Assembly (NCBI RefSeq): GCF_011300685.1 | Contig: NZ_CP049864.1 | Coordinates: forward strand, 1,542,885-1,606,884 | Reading direction: 5' to 3' | Origin: Lysobacter sp. HDW10 | GTDB taxonomy: Bacteria; Pseudomonadota; Gammaproteobacteria; Xanthomonadales; Xanthomonadaceae | DNA: 64,000 bases | Shown here: positions 36,719 through 45,705 of the stretch, piece after piece | Numbering within the stretch: the first letter of the stretch is position 1 | Layout: every line of letters starts with the position of its first letter | Program-made: the position numbers and the translations under genes | Notes under the pieces: model-generated | What the model was told of the DNA's origin: nothing | Database searches by the model: none | The model's input: the letters and a program-made list of their open reading frames with translations, nothing else

Positions 36719-37747
36719 TCAAACCAGATGTTCTGGGAGTTGCATGGTCAAGCAATGCAAGCTGCCGTTCTGCCAGATGAGCGGCCGACACGGGATTTGC
36801 ACGATTTCATGGTTCGGGAATGCGGCTTGCATCACTTCAACCGCCTGTGCGTCTGCGGGATCGTCGTAGCCCGGCATCAACACTGCGCCGTTGACGATCA
36901 GAAAGTTCGCATAGCTGGCAGCGAGGCGGCGACCACCGTCCAAGATGGGTCGTGCCCAAGGCAGAGGAAACAAACGATAAGGCTGGTCGTTACGCGTGCG
37001 TAGCGCGGCAATTTCTTGCGCCATCGTGGCGAGCTCCGCAAAGTGCGAATCACTCTCGTCATCGCAGGCTTGGAACACGATGGCATCTTCACTGGCGAAG
37101 CGGGCGAGGGTATCGATGTGGGCGTCGGTGTCGTCGCCTTCCAAATACCCGTGGTCAAGCCACAGGACGCGATCTTGATTCAGCCACTCGCACAGCTTTT
37201 GCGTGATGTCTTCGCGCGAGGCTTGTGGATGACGTTCGTGCAAGCATTTCCAGGTCGACAACAAGGTGCCGGCACCGTCCGTTTCAATCGCACCGCCTTC
37301 CAAGGCGAAATCGATGGAAGCGCGCTGTGCATTCTTGAAAACGCCCTGTGCATCCAAGGCTTGAATAATTTGATCGTCATGGCTGGCGTCAAACTTTCCA
37401 CCCCAACCGGTGAATCTAAAGTCGTTGAGCTTGAAGCGTTGACCATCCGTCAATGTGATCGGGCCGCTGTCGCGCAGCCAAGTATCGTCGTAAGGCACTT
37501 GGACAAATCGGACGCGCTGCATGTCGACGCGATTGCTGCGCAGTCGTGCTTCTGCATAGGCTTCGACGTCATCGTCGCGCACGATAATGATTGCGTCTTC
37601 AAACCGTGTGATGGCTTTGACGAGCGCAACATAGGTTTCTTCGACTTCACCCAGTCGCTCGGCCCAATCGGTTTCATCGTTGGGCCAAGCCACAAGAATG
37701 GCGGATTGGCGTTCCCACTCCGCGGGAAAACGAAAGCTCGAGCTCAT
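36719..37747 (-). CDS. aguA: Agmatine deiminase
   Basis: Converts agmatine to N-carbamoylputrescine and ammonia, the step before AguB. A 342-aa guanidino-modifying enzyme of the PAD superfamily: RFPAEWERQSAILVAWP at the start, DTWLRDSGPI with active-site Asp, ALEGGAIETDG, LDHGYLEGDDTDAHID with catalytic His/Asp, YANFLIVNGAVLMPGYDD, and the nucleophile Cys332 in GSLHCLTMQLP near the C-terminus. All catalytic positions are present. It is the first gene of the aguA-aguB-traB-family run. Confidence 0.94.
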   Translation of the reverse strand: MSSSFRFPAEWERQSAILVAWPNDETDWAERLGEVEETYVALVKAITRFEDAIIIVRDDDVEAYAEARLRSNRVDMQRVRFVQVPYDDTWLRDSGPITLTDGQRFKLNDFRFTGWGGKFDASHDDQIIQALDAQGVFKNAQRASIDFALEGGAIETDGAGTLLSTWKCLHERHPQASREDITQKLCEWLNQDRVLWLDHGYLEGDDTDAHIDTLARFASEDAIVFQACDDESDSHFAELATMAQEIAALRTRNDQPYRLFPLPWARPILDGGRRLAASYANFLIVNGAVLMPGYDDPADAQAVEVMQAAFPNHEIVQIPCRPLIWQNGSLHCLTMQLPEHLV

Positions 37748-37811
37748 GTGTATCGCAACCGAATGTATGGACGCGACATTCTATCGTTTAGCCGCTGAAT
37801 CAAGGCGCGAA

Positions 37812-38138
37812 TCAGAGCGCGGCGGGTGCCGGCCCCACTTCCGTCGGTGCAGCTTTCAGCAGCACAACATCGATCACTTTCGACTTCTCAAAATAAACGA
37901 TGAAGTTCGGGTATTCCCAACGATTGATCGTCGGCCATTGGCGCTTTTGTCCGCCACGCGGATCCAATTTGCTTTGCGGTGCGCCGTAGCGTGCTTCAAC
38001 TTGCGTCATCGTCATGCCGCGCACAGGTTCCGAAACCGCAGACTCAGCGCGAACGCGGTCTACCAACAGTGTTTGTGCAGAGATGGATGTAGAGCCGAGT
38101 ACCAATGCTGAAAAAAGAATCAAAGCCGAAGTCTTCAT
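37812..38138 (-). CDS. Small exported protein, unknown function
   Basis: A 108-aa precursor from ATG 38138 with a strong GGGAGG site; signal peptide KTSALILFSALVLGSTSISAQ. The mature part has RGMTMTQVEARYGAPQSK followed by a W-PTINRWEYPNFIVYFEKSKVIDVV pattern. The 'M-x-QV-x-x-x-YG-x-P' start followed by 'W-x-Y-x-x-F-x-VYFE' recalls the SmpA/OmlA-like (BLIP) fold, and similar proteins are common in Xanthomonadaceae, but I cannot name a function. It lies upstream of aguA on the same strand with a 64-base gap. Confidence 0.7.
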   Translation of the reverse strand: MKTSALILFSALVLGSTSISAQTLLVDRVRAESAVSEPVRGMTMTQVEARYGAPQSKLDPRGGQKRQWPTINRWEYPNFIVYFEKSKVIDVVLLKAAPTEVGPAPAAL

Positions 38139-38191
38139 ACGTGCCTCCCAGAACGAGGATTCACTATAGCGAAGGCGCGTCGCCAATCCAT

Positions 38192-38219
38192 AAAAAAACC
38201 GCCCATCGGGCGGTTTTTG
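38192..38219 (-). terminator. Intrinsic terminator after rpmJ
   Basis: ACCGCCC / GGGCGGT stem with ATC loop, A7 on the plus-strand left (a U run for minus-strand transcripts) and T5 on the right. It lies 26 bases beyond the rpmJ stop and upstream of the small exported protein gene. Confidence 0.88.
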
Positions 38220-38244
38220 TTGAAGCATCGCAAGTACTTGCGAA

Positions 38245-38370
<126 letters not shown>

Positions 38371-38533
38371 GATAAACCTCGGATGGCTAGAACGTTGAAA
38401 AACTGGAAGTCGGCAATGATAGCAGCAAAAATGCTGCGCGATCAAGCGCTTGCAGACTTTTCTCTCACCGACTTCCGAGCCTCACAAACGCACGGCTAAT
38501 ATATGTCAAACGAACTGCGCAAAACGGACACGT

Positions 38534-39211
38534 ATGCCTCTTGGAATTCCGGTACTGACCATTGACGGCCCCTCCGGATCTGGAAAGGGCACGATTAGTC
38601 GTCTCGTCGCAAATGCCTTGGGTTGGCACTACTTGGACTCCGGCGCACTCTACCGTGCCGTGGGGCTGGCGGCTGCTTGGGAATCGGTGGATCTGTCTGA
38701 TGCCGAGGCTGTTGCGACCTGCGCACGCCGCACCAAGCTGGCATTCAAGGGTGGCGATAAGGACACCGAGCCGCGTCTGTTGGTCAACGGCGTCGATGCA
38801 ACTGACGAAATTCGTACCGAAACCGCAGGTGCGGCGGCGTCGGCAATTGCCGCTTTGCCCGAAGTTCGCGACGCGTTGCTAGACGTTCAGCGAAATTTCC
38901 GCAAAACCCCAGGGCTCGTTGCAGATGGGCGCGATATGGGGACCGTGATCTTCCCCGATGCAGGGACCAAAGTGTTCCTCGATGCGAGTGCCGAAGAAAG
39001 GGCGCAAAGACGCTATAAGCAGTTGAAGAACAAGGGGATTTCCGTTACGCTAGCGGGTCTGCTGGGCGAGATTGTCGCCCGTGATGCCCGCGATGCAAAC
39101 CGCGCCGTCGCACCGCTGAAAGCCGCTTCCGATGCCGTCATTATCGACACCACCGGACTCGACATCGAAACGGTCGTGGCACAGGTCCTGTCTTTGATGA
39201 CGTCACGCTAG
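38534..39211 (+). CDS. cmk: Cytidylate kinase
   Basis: Phosphorylates CMP/dCMP to the diphosphates. From ATG 38534 it has 225 aa: P-loop [42 protein letters not shown] and [14 protein letters not shown] (lid region), with [15 protein letters not shown] near the end; all typical of bacterial Cmk. An upstream ATG at 38450 is in frame but the extra 28 residues are unmatched. The cmk-rpsA-ihfB order is the standard gammaproteobacterial arrangement. Confidence 0.95.
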   Translation: MPLGIPVLTIDGPSGSGKGTISRLVANALGWHYLDSGALYRAVGLAAAWESVDLSDAEAVATCARRTKLAFKGGDKDTEPRLLVNGVDATDEIRTETAGAAASAIAALPEVRDALLDVQRNFRKTPGLVADGRDMGTVIFPDAGTKVFLDASAEERAQRRYKQLKNKGISVTLAGLLGEIVARDARDANRAVAPLKAASDAVIIDTTGLDIETVVAQVLSLMTSR

Positions 39212-39266
39212 ATTTCTGCGCGTTCGCAATCGCGAACTTCGCAGTACTTTCCCCGCAGAAAATGGC

Positions 39267-39290
39267 CCTGTCGGCATGCCGGCAGGTTTA
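39267..39290 (+). terminator. Possible hairpin between cmk and rpsA
   Basis: CCTGTCGGC / GCCGGCAGG arms (39267-39275 and 39278-39286, one G-T pair) followed by only TTTA. It lies 56 bases after cmk. It may be a weak terminator or part of the rpsA leader. Confidence 0.35.
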
Positions 39291-39394
39291 TCACTTCCTG
39301 ACCTCCCGGCCATGGGCAATCCCGCCCGCGCCGACGAACGGGGGATACACGTGTTTTTTGACGCATGTATCCATACAACAACAGAGTTAAATCA

Positions 39395-41077
39395 ATGACT
39401 GAATCATTTGCAGAACTGTTTGAACAAAGCGAAGCCCTACTGGTTAAGCTGAAGCCGGGTGCCATCGTCACCGGTACCGTTGTGGATGTCCGCAACGATG
39501 TCGTGGTGATCAACGCCGGCCTGAAATCCGAAGGCATTGTTCCGATCGAACAGTTCCGTAACGACGCTGGCGAAATCGACGTGGGCATTGGCGACACCGT
39601 GAAGGTGGCGCTCGAGTTCATCGAAAACGGTTTCGGCGAGACCGTCCTTTCGCGCGAAAAAGCCAAGCGCGCGATGGTGTGGGACGAGCTCGAAGAAGCG
39701 CTCAACAACGATGCCACCATCGTTGGTCGCATCAACGGCAAGGTCAAGGGCGGTTTCACCGTCGACATCAAGGACGTCCGCGCATTCTTGCCGGGTTCGT
39801 TGGTCGACGTGCGTCCGGTCCGCGACCCTGTCTACCTCGAAGGCAAGGAACTCGAATTCAAGCTCATCAAGCTGGATCGTAAGCGCAACAACGTGGTGGT
39901 CAGCCGCCGCGCTGTGGTTGAAACCGAGCATTCGGAAGAACGTGAACAGCTGCTTGAAAAGCTGGTCGAAGGCGCCAAGCTCAAGGGCGTTGTCAAGAAC
40001 CTCACCGATTACGGCGCATTCGTCGACCTCGGCGGTATCGACGGCCTGCTGCACATCACCGACATGGCATGGAAGCGCGTGCGCCATCCGTCCGAAGTCG
40101 TTGAAGTCGGTCAAGAACTCGACGTCCGCGTGCTCAAGTACGACCGTGAACGCAACCGCGTTTCGCTCGGCCTCAAGCAAATGGGCGAAGATCCGTGGGA
40201 TAACGTCGCACGTCGTTACCCGGCCAACACCCGCGCATTTGGTAAGGTCAGCAACGTCACCGAATACGGTGCGTTCGTTGAAATCGAACCGGGCGTCGAA
40301 GGCCTGGTCCACGTGTCCGAAATGGATTGGACCAACAAGAACGTCAACCCGTCGAAGGTTGTCCAAGTCGGTGACGAAGTCCAAGTCATGGTGCTCGACG
40401 TCGATGAAGAACGTCGCCGCATTTCGTTGGGCATGAAGCAAGTCAGCTCCAACCCGTGGGAAACCTTTGCTGCCATCCATAAGAAGGGTGACAAGGTCGA
40501 AGGCCAAATCAAGTCGATCACCGATTTCGGTGTGTTCATCGGCTTGGACGGTGGCATCGACGGTCTCATCCATTTGTCGGACATCAGCTGGAACTCCACC
40601 GGCGAAGACTTGGCACGCAACTTCAAGAAGGGCGACAACCTGGAAGCCGTTGTGTTGGCCGTTGATCCGGAACGCGAACGCATTTCGCTCGGTATCAAGC
40701 AAATGGAACAAGACCCGATGGGTCAATTCCAAGCCAGCAACAGCCGTGGTTCGATCGTGAACGGTACCGTCAAGGAAGTGGACGCCAAGGGCGCAACCAT
40801 CGAATTGGCTGATGGCGTGGAAGGCTACTTGGCCGCCCGTGACATCTCGACCGAACGCGTTGACGACGCAACGACCAAGTTGAAGGTCGGTGACGCCGTT
40901 GAAGCCAAGATCGTTGGCACCGATCGTAAGAGCCGCTTGTTGCAGCTCTCGATCCGCGCGAAGGATCAAGACGAATTGCACGAAACCTTGGCCGAATACA
41001 ACAAGTCGGCTGATACTTCGGGTGGCAACACGCAATTGGGCGACCTCTTGCGTCAGCAACTCGGCAAGTCGGAATAA
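39395..41077 (+). CDS. rpsA: 30S ribosomal protein S1
   Basis: A 560-aa RNA-binding protein needed to initiate translation of most mRNAs. Six S1 repeats are seen in order, with the recurring pattern G-x-V-x-x-(I/V)-T-D-(Y/F)-G-(A/V)-F-(V/I), for example [55 protein letters not shown]. Start is [16 protein letters not shown] at 39395; an upstream ATG at 39365 is in frame but unmatched. The upstream ribosome-binding site is weak, normal for rpsA, which represses its own translation in E. coli. Confidence 0.96.
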   Translation: MTESFAELFEQSEALLVKLKPGAIVTGTVVDVRNDVVVINAGLKSEGIVPIEQFRNDAGEIDVGIGDTVKVALEFIENGFGETVLSREKAKRAMVWDELEEALNNDATIVGRINGKVKGGFTVDIKDVRAFLPGSLVDVRPVRDPVYLEGKELEFKLIKLDRKRNNVVVSRRAVVETEHSEEREQLLEKLVEGAKLKGVVKNLTDYGAFVDLGGIDGLLHITDMAWKRVRHPSEVVEVGQELDVRVLKYDRERNRVSLGLKQMGEDPWDNVARRYPANTRAFGKVSNVTEYGAFVEIEPGVEGLVHVSEMDWTNKNVNPSKVVQVGDEVQVMVLDVDEERRRISLGMKQVSSNPWETFAAIHKKGDKVEGQIKSITDFGVFIGLDGGIDGLIHLSDISWNSTGEDLARNFKKGDNLEAVVLAVDPERERISLGIKQMEQDPMGQFQASNSRGSIVNGTVKEVDAKGATIELADGVEGYLAARDISTERVDDATTKLKVGDAVEAKIVGTDRKSRLLQLSIRAKDQDELHETLAEYNKSADTSGGNTQLGDLLRQQLGKSE

Positions 41078-41085
41078 GCTGTAAC

Positions 41086-41129
41086 ACGTGAATCGCATGC
41101 AGCCTGCTTCGGCAGGCTGCATGTCACGT
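41086..41129 (+). promoter_or_regulatory. Strong UUCG-capped hairpin between rpsA and ihfB
   Basis: A perfect 12-bp stem CATGCAGCCTGC / GCAGGCTGCATG (41096-41107 and 41112-41123) closes on a TTCG tetraloop. It is extended by an outer 6-bp helix ACGTGA / TCACGT (41086-41091 and 41124-41129) with a four-base bulge on one side. No T run follows, so it is not a standard terminator. It starts eight bases after the rpsA stop and may be an RNA-processing or stability element separating rpsA from ihfB. Confidence 0.7.
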
Positions 41130-41156
41130 ATGCATGCACAGGTCGGATCAGGGGCT

Positions 41157-41468
41157 ATGACCAAATCGGAACTCATCGAAAAGCTGCACAAGCAGCAACC
41201 ACATCTAAAGACGGACGACGTAGAGCTCGCTGTTAAGTTGGTGCTCGATGCGATGACCGCAGCCCTCGCTAACCACGAACGCATTGAAGTACGTGGCTTT
41301 GGCAGTTTTTCTATTCACTACCGCGCTTCACGCACCGGCCGCAATCCGCGTACCGGCTCAGCCGTTGAATTGCCGGCAAAACATGTGCCGCACTTTCGCC
41401 CGGGCAAAGAGCTCCGTGCGATGGTGACCGATGTCGTTCCATTGGAAGACAGCGAAGCCGCGGAATAA
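41157..41468 (+). CDS. ihfB: Integration host factor beta subunit
   Basis: DNA-bending nucleoid protein, 103 aa from ATG 41157 (AGGGG site four bases upstream). It has the HU/IHF fold: [10 protein letters not shown] start, [24 protein letters not shown] with the intercalating Pro in RNPRTG, and [12 protein letters not shown], matching E. coli IHF-beta. Length is a few residues over E. coli (94). An earlier ATG at 41088 lies within the inter-gene hairpin. It functions as a heterodimer with IhfA, encoded elsewhere. Conserved rpsA-ihfB-lapB context, although no lapA lies between ihfB and lapB here. Confidence 0.95.
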   Translation: MTKSELIEKLHKQQPHLKTDDVELAVKLVLDAMTAALANHERIEVRGFGSFSIHYRASRTGRNPRTGSAVELPAKHVPHFRPGKELRAMVTDVVPLEDSEAAE

Positions 41469-41553
41469 TCCGCGCATACGGCATTCGAAATAATCGCGGA
41501 CCTTGGGCGTCAGCGGTTAGAATCAATCGAGATCGAATTTTTCAAGGGAACGC

Positions 41554-42735
41554 ATGCTCGCCTTTCTAGACCAATGGCTGTGGCTTGTCATTCTCGTGCC
41601 CAGTGCGGCCGTTATCGGGTGGATTGTCGGCCGGCGCGGCGGGCAACTGCATAAAGACAGCCAAGTCAGCAAACTCTCGGTCACGTACTTTCGTGGCCTT
41701 AATTACTTGTTGACGGAGCAGCCTGACAAGGCCATCGAGTTGTTCTTGCACGTCGCCGAAATCGACAAAGAGACCTTCGAAACGCAAGTTGCGTTGGGAC
41801 ACTTGTTCCGACGCAGAGGCGAGGTTGATCGCGCCATTCGTTTGCACCAAGGGTTGGTGGAGCGCAAAGACCTCAGTGACGCACAGCGCGTGCAAGCACT
41901 GCTGGCCTTGGGTGAGGACTACATGCGCTCTGGGCTTCTGGATCGCGCAGAAACAGTTTTCTCAGAACTCGCATCGATCGATCAGAAAGCACCCCTCGCG
42001 CTCAAGCACTTGATCGGCATCTATCAATCTGAAAGGGATTGGGAAAAAGCAATCAACAACGCCATGCGCTATGAAGCGGCCACGGGCGAGCCCATGGGTA
42101 AGCTGATCGCGCAATTGGAATGCGAACTCGCAGAACGCAAACGCGCAGAAGGCGACATGGTGGGTGCGCGCGAATGTATCGCACGTGCCTATGCTGCCGA
42201 TTCAACCTGTTGCCGTGCCGGCATGATTGAAGGTCGTTTGGATCTGGAAGCCGGTGATGTGCGCGGTGCAACGCGTGCTTACGAACGCGCCGCGCGCCAC
42301 GATCCCGATTTCTTGCCCGAAATCCTGCCGCACTTGCTCGAATGCTATCAACGCACGGGTGACACGCCAGGTGCGAAGGGCTTTCTCACTGAGATGTCCG
42401 AGCACTACGCAGGTATTTCGCCTGTGCTCGCACTCACGCGCTTGGTCGAGAAAGAAGACGGCCCCGCAGCGGCACGTGAGTTCTTGGTGGGCCAATTACG
42501 CAAGCGTCCCTCCGTACGCGGTGAGTCTGTGTTGATCGACCTGTCGCTGGCCGAACAAAGCGATGCGGTCGACACCTTGAAAGAACTGAAAGACATCACC
42601 GATCAGTTGTTAGTCCGAAACCCCAGCTACCGTTGCACGCGATGTGGTTTTGGTGCGCGTTCGCACCACTGGCAATGTCCGAGTTGCAAAGAGTGGGCAA
42701 CGGTGAAACCGCTATTGAATTACGCGGTGGTTTGA
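41554..42735 (+). CDS. lapB: Lipopolysaccharide assembly protein LapB (YciM)
   Basis: Inner-membrane TPR protein that sets LpxC degradation by FtsH and links LPS synthesis to transport. 393 aa: one N-terminal span (about 8-25, WLVILVPSAAVIGWIVG), nine TPR-like repeats, then a rubredoxin-type metal site CTRCGF and CPSCKEW at the C-terminus. All four Cys are present. The usual partner gene lapA is absent between ihfB and lapB (85-base gap). The following glycosyltransferase starts two bases after its stop. Confidence 0.93.
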   Translation: MLAFLDQWLWLVILVPSAAVIGWIVGRRGGQLHKDSQVSKLSVTYFRGLNYLLTEQPDKAIELFLHVAEIDKETFETQVALGHLFRRRGEVDRAIRLHQGLVERKDLSDAQRVQALLALGEDYMRSGLLDRAETVFSELASIDQKAPLALKHLIGIYQSERDWEKAINNAMRYEAATGEPMGKLIAQLECELAERKRAEGDMVGARECIARAYAADSTCCRAGMIEGRLDLEAGDVRGATRAYERAARHDPDFLPEILPHLLECYQRTGDTPGAKGFLTEMSEHYAGISPVLALTRLVEKEDGPAAAREFLVGQLRKRPSVRGESVLIDLSLAEQSDAVDTLKELKDITDQLLVRNPSYRCTRCGFGARSHHWQCPSCKEWATVKPLLNYAVV

Positions 42736-42737
42736 GC

Positions 42738-43712
42738 GTGAACCCAACGATGGCCATTGTGTTGGCCTCGGCAATTGGCGCAGGTGTGCTAACCCTGATC
42801 ACGCTGATGTACGCACGGCGCGTGGGTTTGATGGACGTGCCCAGCGACCGCCGGAGTCATGCCGTCGTTACCCCTCGCGGGGGCGGTCTGTCCATGGTGC
42901 TGGTGGTCAGCGCGGGGCTCGCGTATTTCGCGATCACACAGCAGGTGCGCGTAGCGATTGGTGCACTCGTCGGTTTGGCGTTGGTGGCGGCAGTCGGTTG
43001 GCTGGACGACCACAAAGATCTATCGGTACGCGTCCGCCTTTTGGCGCACTTCGTGGCAAGCATCCTCTTGGCCGCAAGTTCGGGCCTCCCCCCGTGGGGT
43101 ATGGCCCTGACATTTGTATGCGCCATCGTGCTGATCAATGTGTGGAACTTCATGGATGGCATCAACGGCATCGCGGCGAGTCAGGCTGCGGTATTTGCTG
43201 CGGTGTCCGCCGTGCTGCTGACTTCGCCAATGGCGGTTTGGCTATCGGTTTTATTGCTCGGCGCCTGTATCGGATTCCTACCTTTCAATTTTCCCCGCGC
43301 GCGCATCTTCATGGGCGACGTCGGCAGCGGCGCGCTGGGTTTCCTCATTGCCGTCCTGCTCAGTTTCGGCATGCATGAGACCCACGGCATCCTGCCCATC
43401 TGGCTTTTGGCATTCCCGCTTGCGCCTTTTTTGGTAGACGCCGGCTGGACGCTACTGGCCAGAATCTTGAAGCGCGAAGCGTGGTGGACAGCCCACGTGA
43501 CCCACGTCTACCAAGTCTGGTCGAGACGGTTGGGGGCGCATTTGCCCGTGACTTTGACCTATTTGGTGCTCGCTTTACTCGGCGCCGGTTTGGCCATTTC
43601 CATTCAGGGCAGAGACATAAATTTCATTAAAATTTCGCTAACCCTGTGGTATACAGTCCTGTCGTTCGCTTGGTGGATCCTTCGCAAACAAGGATTTACG
43701 CGTTCTTTCTAG
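42738..43712 (+). CDS. WecA/WbpL-type undecaprenyl-phosphate sugar-1-phosphate transferase
   Basis: Polytopic family-4 glycosyltransferase (MraY/WecA fold) that starts a surface polysaccharide on undecaprenyl phosphate. About 324 aa from GTG 42738 (two bases after lapB); an ATG at 42750 is an alternative. Conserved motifs: PRGGGLSM, WLDDHKDL (metal-binding DD), NVWNFMDGINGIA, RIFMGDVGSGALGF and a HVTHVYQ loop near the C-terminus. About ten hydrophobic segments. The product sugar may be FucNAc, QuiNAc or GlcNAc; the WbpM-like gene next to it favours a bacillosamine/QuiNAc-type precursor. Confidence 0.85.
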   Translation: MNPTMAIVLASAIGAGVLTLITLMYARRVGLMDVPSDRRSHAVVTPRGGGLSMVLVVSAGLAYFAITQQVRVAIGALVGLALVAAVGWLDDHKDLSVRVRLLAHFVASILLAASSGLPPWGMALTFVCAIVLINVWNFMDGINGIAASQAAVFAAVSAVLLTSPMAVWLSVLLLGACIGFLPFNFPRARIFMGDVGSGALGFLIAVLLSFGMHETHGILPIWLLAFPLAPFLVDAGWTLLARILKREAWWTAHVTHVYQVWSRRLGAHLPVTLTYLVLALLGAGLAISIQGRDINFIKISLTLWYTVLSFAWWILRKQGFTRSF

Positions 43713-43726
43713 GAAAGTAGATCAGC

Positions 43727-45628
43727 ATGGGTATCGGTCGGAATACAGTGCTAAACCCACGCTATCTCATCGTCTTGCACGATCTGGTCATGGTCGTGAT
43801 TGCCTGGTTGGGCCTGCATGCGATCCGCTACTGGATCAGCAACCAAACGCCGCCCTTCGATGCCCTCGGCACAGAAATGGTGATCGTCTTGGTGTCCCAG
43901 GCCATCGTCTTCCAATGGGTCGGCCTTTACAAAGGCCTGTGGCGATTTGCCAGCCTGCCTGACCTCTGGAACATCATCAAAGCCGGCCTGGGTGGCGTCG
44001 TCGTGTCCACCGTCGCCTTGTTTGCCTACAACCGTCTCGATGGCGTCGCCCGTTCGGTGTTGGTCCTGTACCCGTTCGTGCTCGGTATCTTGCTCGGTGC
44101 ACCGCGTTTGCTCTATCGCATTTGGAAAGACCGCGTCACCCACCTCGGGCAGCAACCTAAGGCCACGCGCGTTCTGGTGCTGGGTGCCGGTGAAGCGGGT
44201 GAGGCCTGCGCACGCGATTTGCTCCGCAGCGGCACCTACCATCCCGTTGGCTTCCTGGATGATTCTCCGGCGCTGAAGAATAGTCGCTTGTTGGGCTTCC
44301 CCGTCTTGGGGCGGTTTGAAGATGCCGCATTGATGGCCAAGCAAACGGCCGCTGAGCTGCTGGTCATTGCGCTGCCGAATGTGGGCGCAGAAGAAATGCA
44401 ACGCGTCATTGGCATTTGTGAACGCTCTGGCGTCGCCTTCCGCATGTTGCCCAAGCTGGAAGAAGTGCTGAGTGGCCGTGCACTTCCGGGTGAACTCAAG
44501 CAGGTGGATATCAATGACCTACTGGGTCGTGATCCGGTTGTACCGAATTGGAAAGCCATCCGCGATTGGTTGGTAGGCCGCTGCGTCTTGGTGACGGGGG
44601 CAGGGGGTTCGATCGGCTCGGAACTCTGTCGGCAATGCGCGCGCCATGGCGCGATTGAAATCTTGCTGGTGGAAGTCGACGAACTGTCACTGATGCGCAT
44701 TGAGGCCGAACTTCGCCGTGATTTCCCGACGTTGAAAGTGGTGTCGATTCTCGGAGATTGCGGTGACGCCGCCGTCATGCGACACGCGTTCAAGCAAGCC
44801 TTGCCGGACGCGGTCTTTCACGCTGCTGCCTATAAGCAAGTGCCGGTGCTAGAAACACAATTGCGCGAAGCCGTTCGCAACAATGCGTTGGCCACTTCAG
44901 TGGTTGCTGAAGAAAGTGACCGTGCCGGTGTTGCGACCTTCATTCTGATTTCGACCGACAAAGCAGTGGACCCGGTCAATGTATTGGGTGCCAGCAAACG
45001 CTTTGCGGAAATGGTCTGCCAATCGAAGGCAACAGAAAGTCATACGCACTTTATTACGGTGCGCTTTGGCAATGTCTTGGATTCCGCCGGTAGCGTCGTG
45101 CCCTTGTTCCGCGAACAAATTCGATTGGGTGGGCCCGTCACCGTGACCGACCCGGAAGTCACGCGTTACTTCATGACGATTCCGGAAGCATGCATTTTGA
45201 TTCTGCAAGCCGCCGCGATCGGTGCACATGATTCTATCTACACGCTCGACATGGGCCAGCCGGTGTCTATTCGTACATTGGCGGAGCAACTGATTCGGTT
45301 GGCGGGCAAACGTCCGGGTAAAGACATTGCCATTACTTACACCGGCTTGCGTCCGGGCGAGAAGCTGCACGAGACGCTGTTCCATTCCGAAGAAAGCTAC
45401 AAGCCAACCAGCCACACCAAGATCTTGCGCGCGGTTGCACGCGAGCTGGATTCTGCTTTAGTGAAGGAAATGGCGACCAACTTGCGCGCTGCGAGCGAGG
45501 CCTATGACTTGGAATTGTTGCAACGTCTGTTGCGTGAATCCGTGCCGGAATTCCAGCCTGAGAAAGCAGATGGCGAGGCGGATAACGACGTGATTATCAA
45601 ATTCCCCAGTCGGAAGAATCGACGCTAA
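43727..45628 (+). CDS. WbpM/CapD-like nucleotide-sugar 4,6-dehydratase
   Basis: A 633-aa membrane-anchored short-chain dehydrogenase. Four N-terminal spans (about 10-130), a first Rossmann-like domain (VLVLGAGEAGEACARDL), then the catalytic NAD(P) domain with VLVTGAGGSIGSELCRQ, FHAAAYKQVPVLE and STDKAVDPVNVLGASKR. The last motif has TDKA where ordinary SDRs have the YxxxK Tyr displaced, a hallmark of WbpM/PglF/FlaA1 enzymes that make UDP-4-keto-6-deoxy sugars. It lies 14 bases after the initiating transferase and forms the same operon, but no further O-antigen genes follow. Confidence 0.88.
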   Translation: MGIGRNTVLNPRYLIVLHDLVMVVIAWLGLHAIRYWISNQTPPFDALGTEMVIVLVSQAIVFQWVGLYKGLWRFASLPDLWNIIKAGLGGVVVSTVALFAYNRLDGVARSVLVLYPFVLGILLGAPRLLYRIWKDRVTHLGQQPKATRVLVLGAGEAGEACARDLLRSGTYHPVGFLDDSPALKNSRLLGFPVLGRFEDAALMAKQTAAELLVIALPNVGAEEMQRVIGICERSGVAFRMLPKLEEVLSGRALPGELKQVDINDLLGRDPVVPNWKAIRDWLVGRCVLVTGAGGSIGSELCRQCARHGAIEILLVEVDELSLMRIEAELRRDFPTLKVVSILGDCGDAAVMRHAFKQALPDAVFHAAAYKQVPVLETQLREAVRNNALATSVVAEESDRAGVATFILISTDKAVDPVNVLGASKRFAEMVCQSKATESHTHFITVRFGNVLDSAGSVVPLFREQIRLGGPVTVTDPEVTRYFMTIPEACILILQAAAIGAHDSIYTLDMGQPVSIRTLAEQLIRLAGKRPGKDIAITYTGLRPGEKLHETLFHSEESYKPTSHTKILRAVARELDSALVKEMATNLRAASEAYDLELLQRLLRESVPEFQPEKADGEADNDVIIKFPSRKNRR

Positions 45629-45655
45629 TCCGCGCAAGCGATCTTCCGTGTGCGA

Positions 45656-45685
45656 TGCACCCTTCCTTCGGAACGGAAGGGTGCA
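45656..45685. terminator. Hairpin between convergent wbpM-like gene and fadA
   Basis: TGCACCCTTCC / GGAAGGGTGCA, an 11-bp perfect stem (45656-45666 and 45675-45685) with an 8-base loop. No T run on either side. It lies in the 77-base space between two converging genes, so it probably protects or terminates both transcripts, possibly with Rho. Confidence 0.55.
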
Positions 45686-45705
45686 CGCAGATGCAAAACA
45701 CTAAA

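Noticed and set aside
39267..39286. Hairpin after cmk as a definite terminator
   Set aside because: Only TTTA follows the stem, so termination is doubtful; kept as a low-confidence feature and not as a finding.
39437..41284. 615-codon minus-strand open frame opposite rpsA
   Set aside because: It is the reverse of the repeated, codon-biased S1 domains; rpsA on the plus strand is unambiguous and the antisense product has no family features.
41469..41553. Missing lapA as evidence of a deletion
   Set aside because: lapA is not always beside lapB and may lie elsewhere; the 85-base gap shows no remnant of it.
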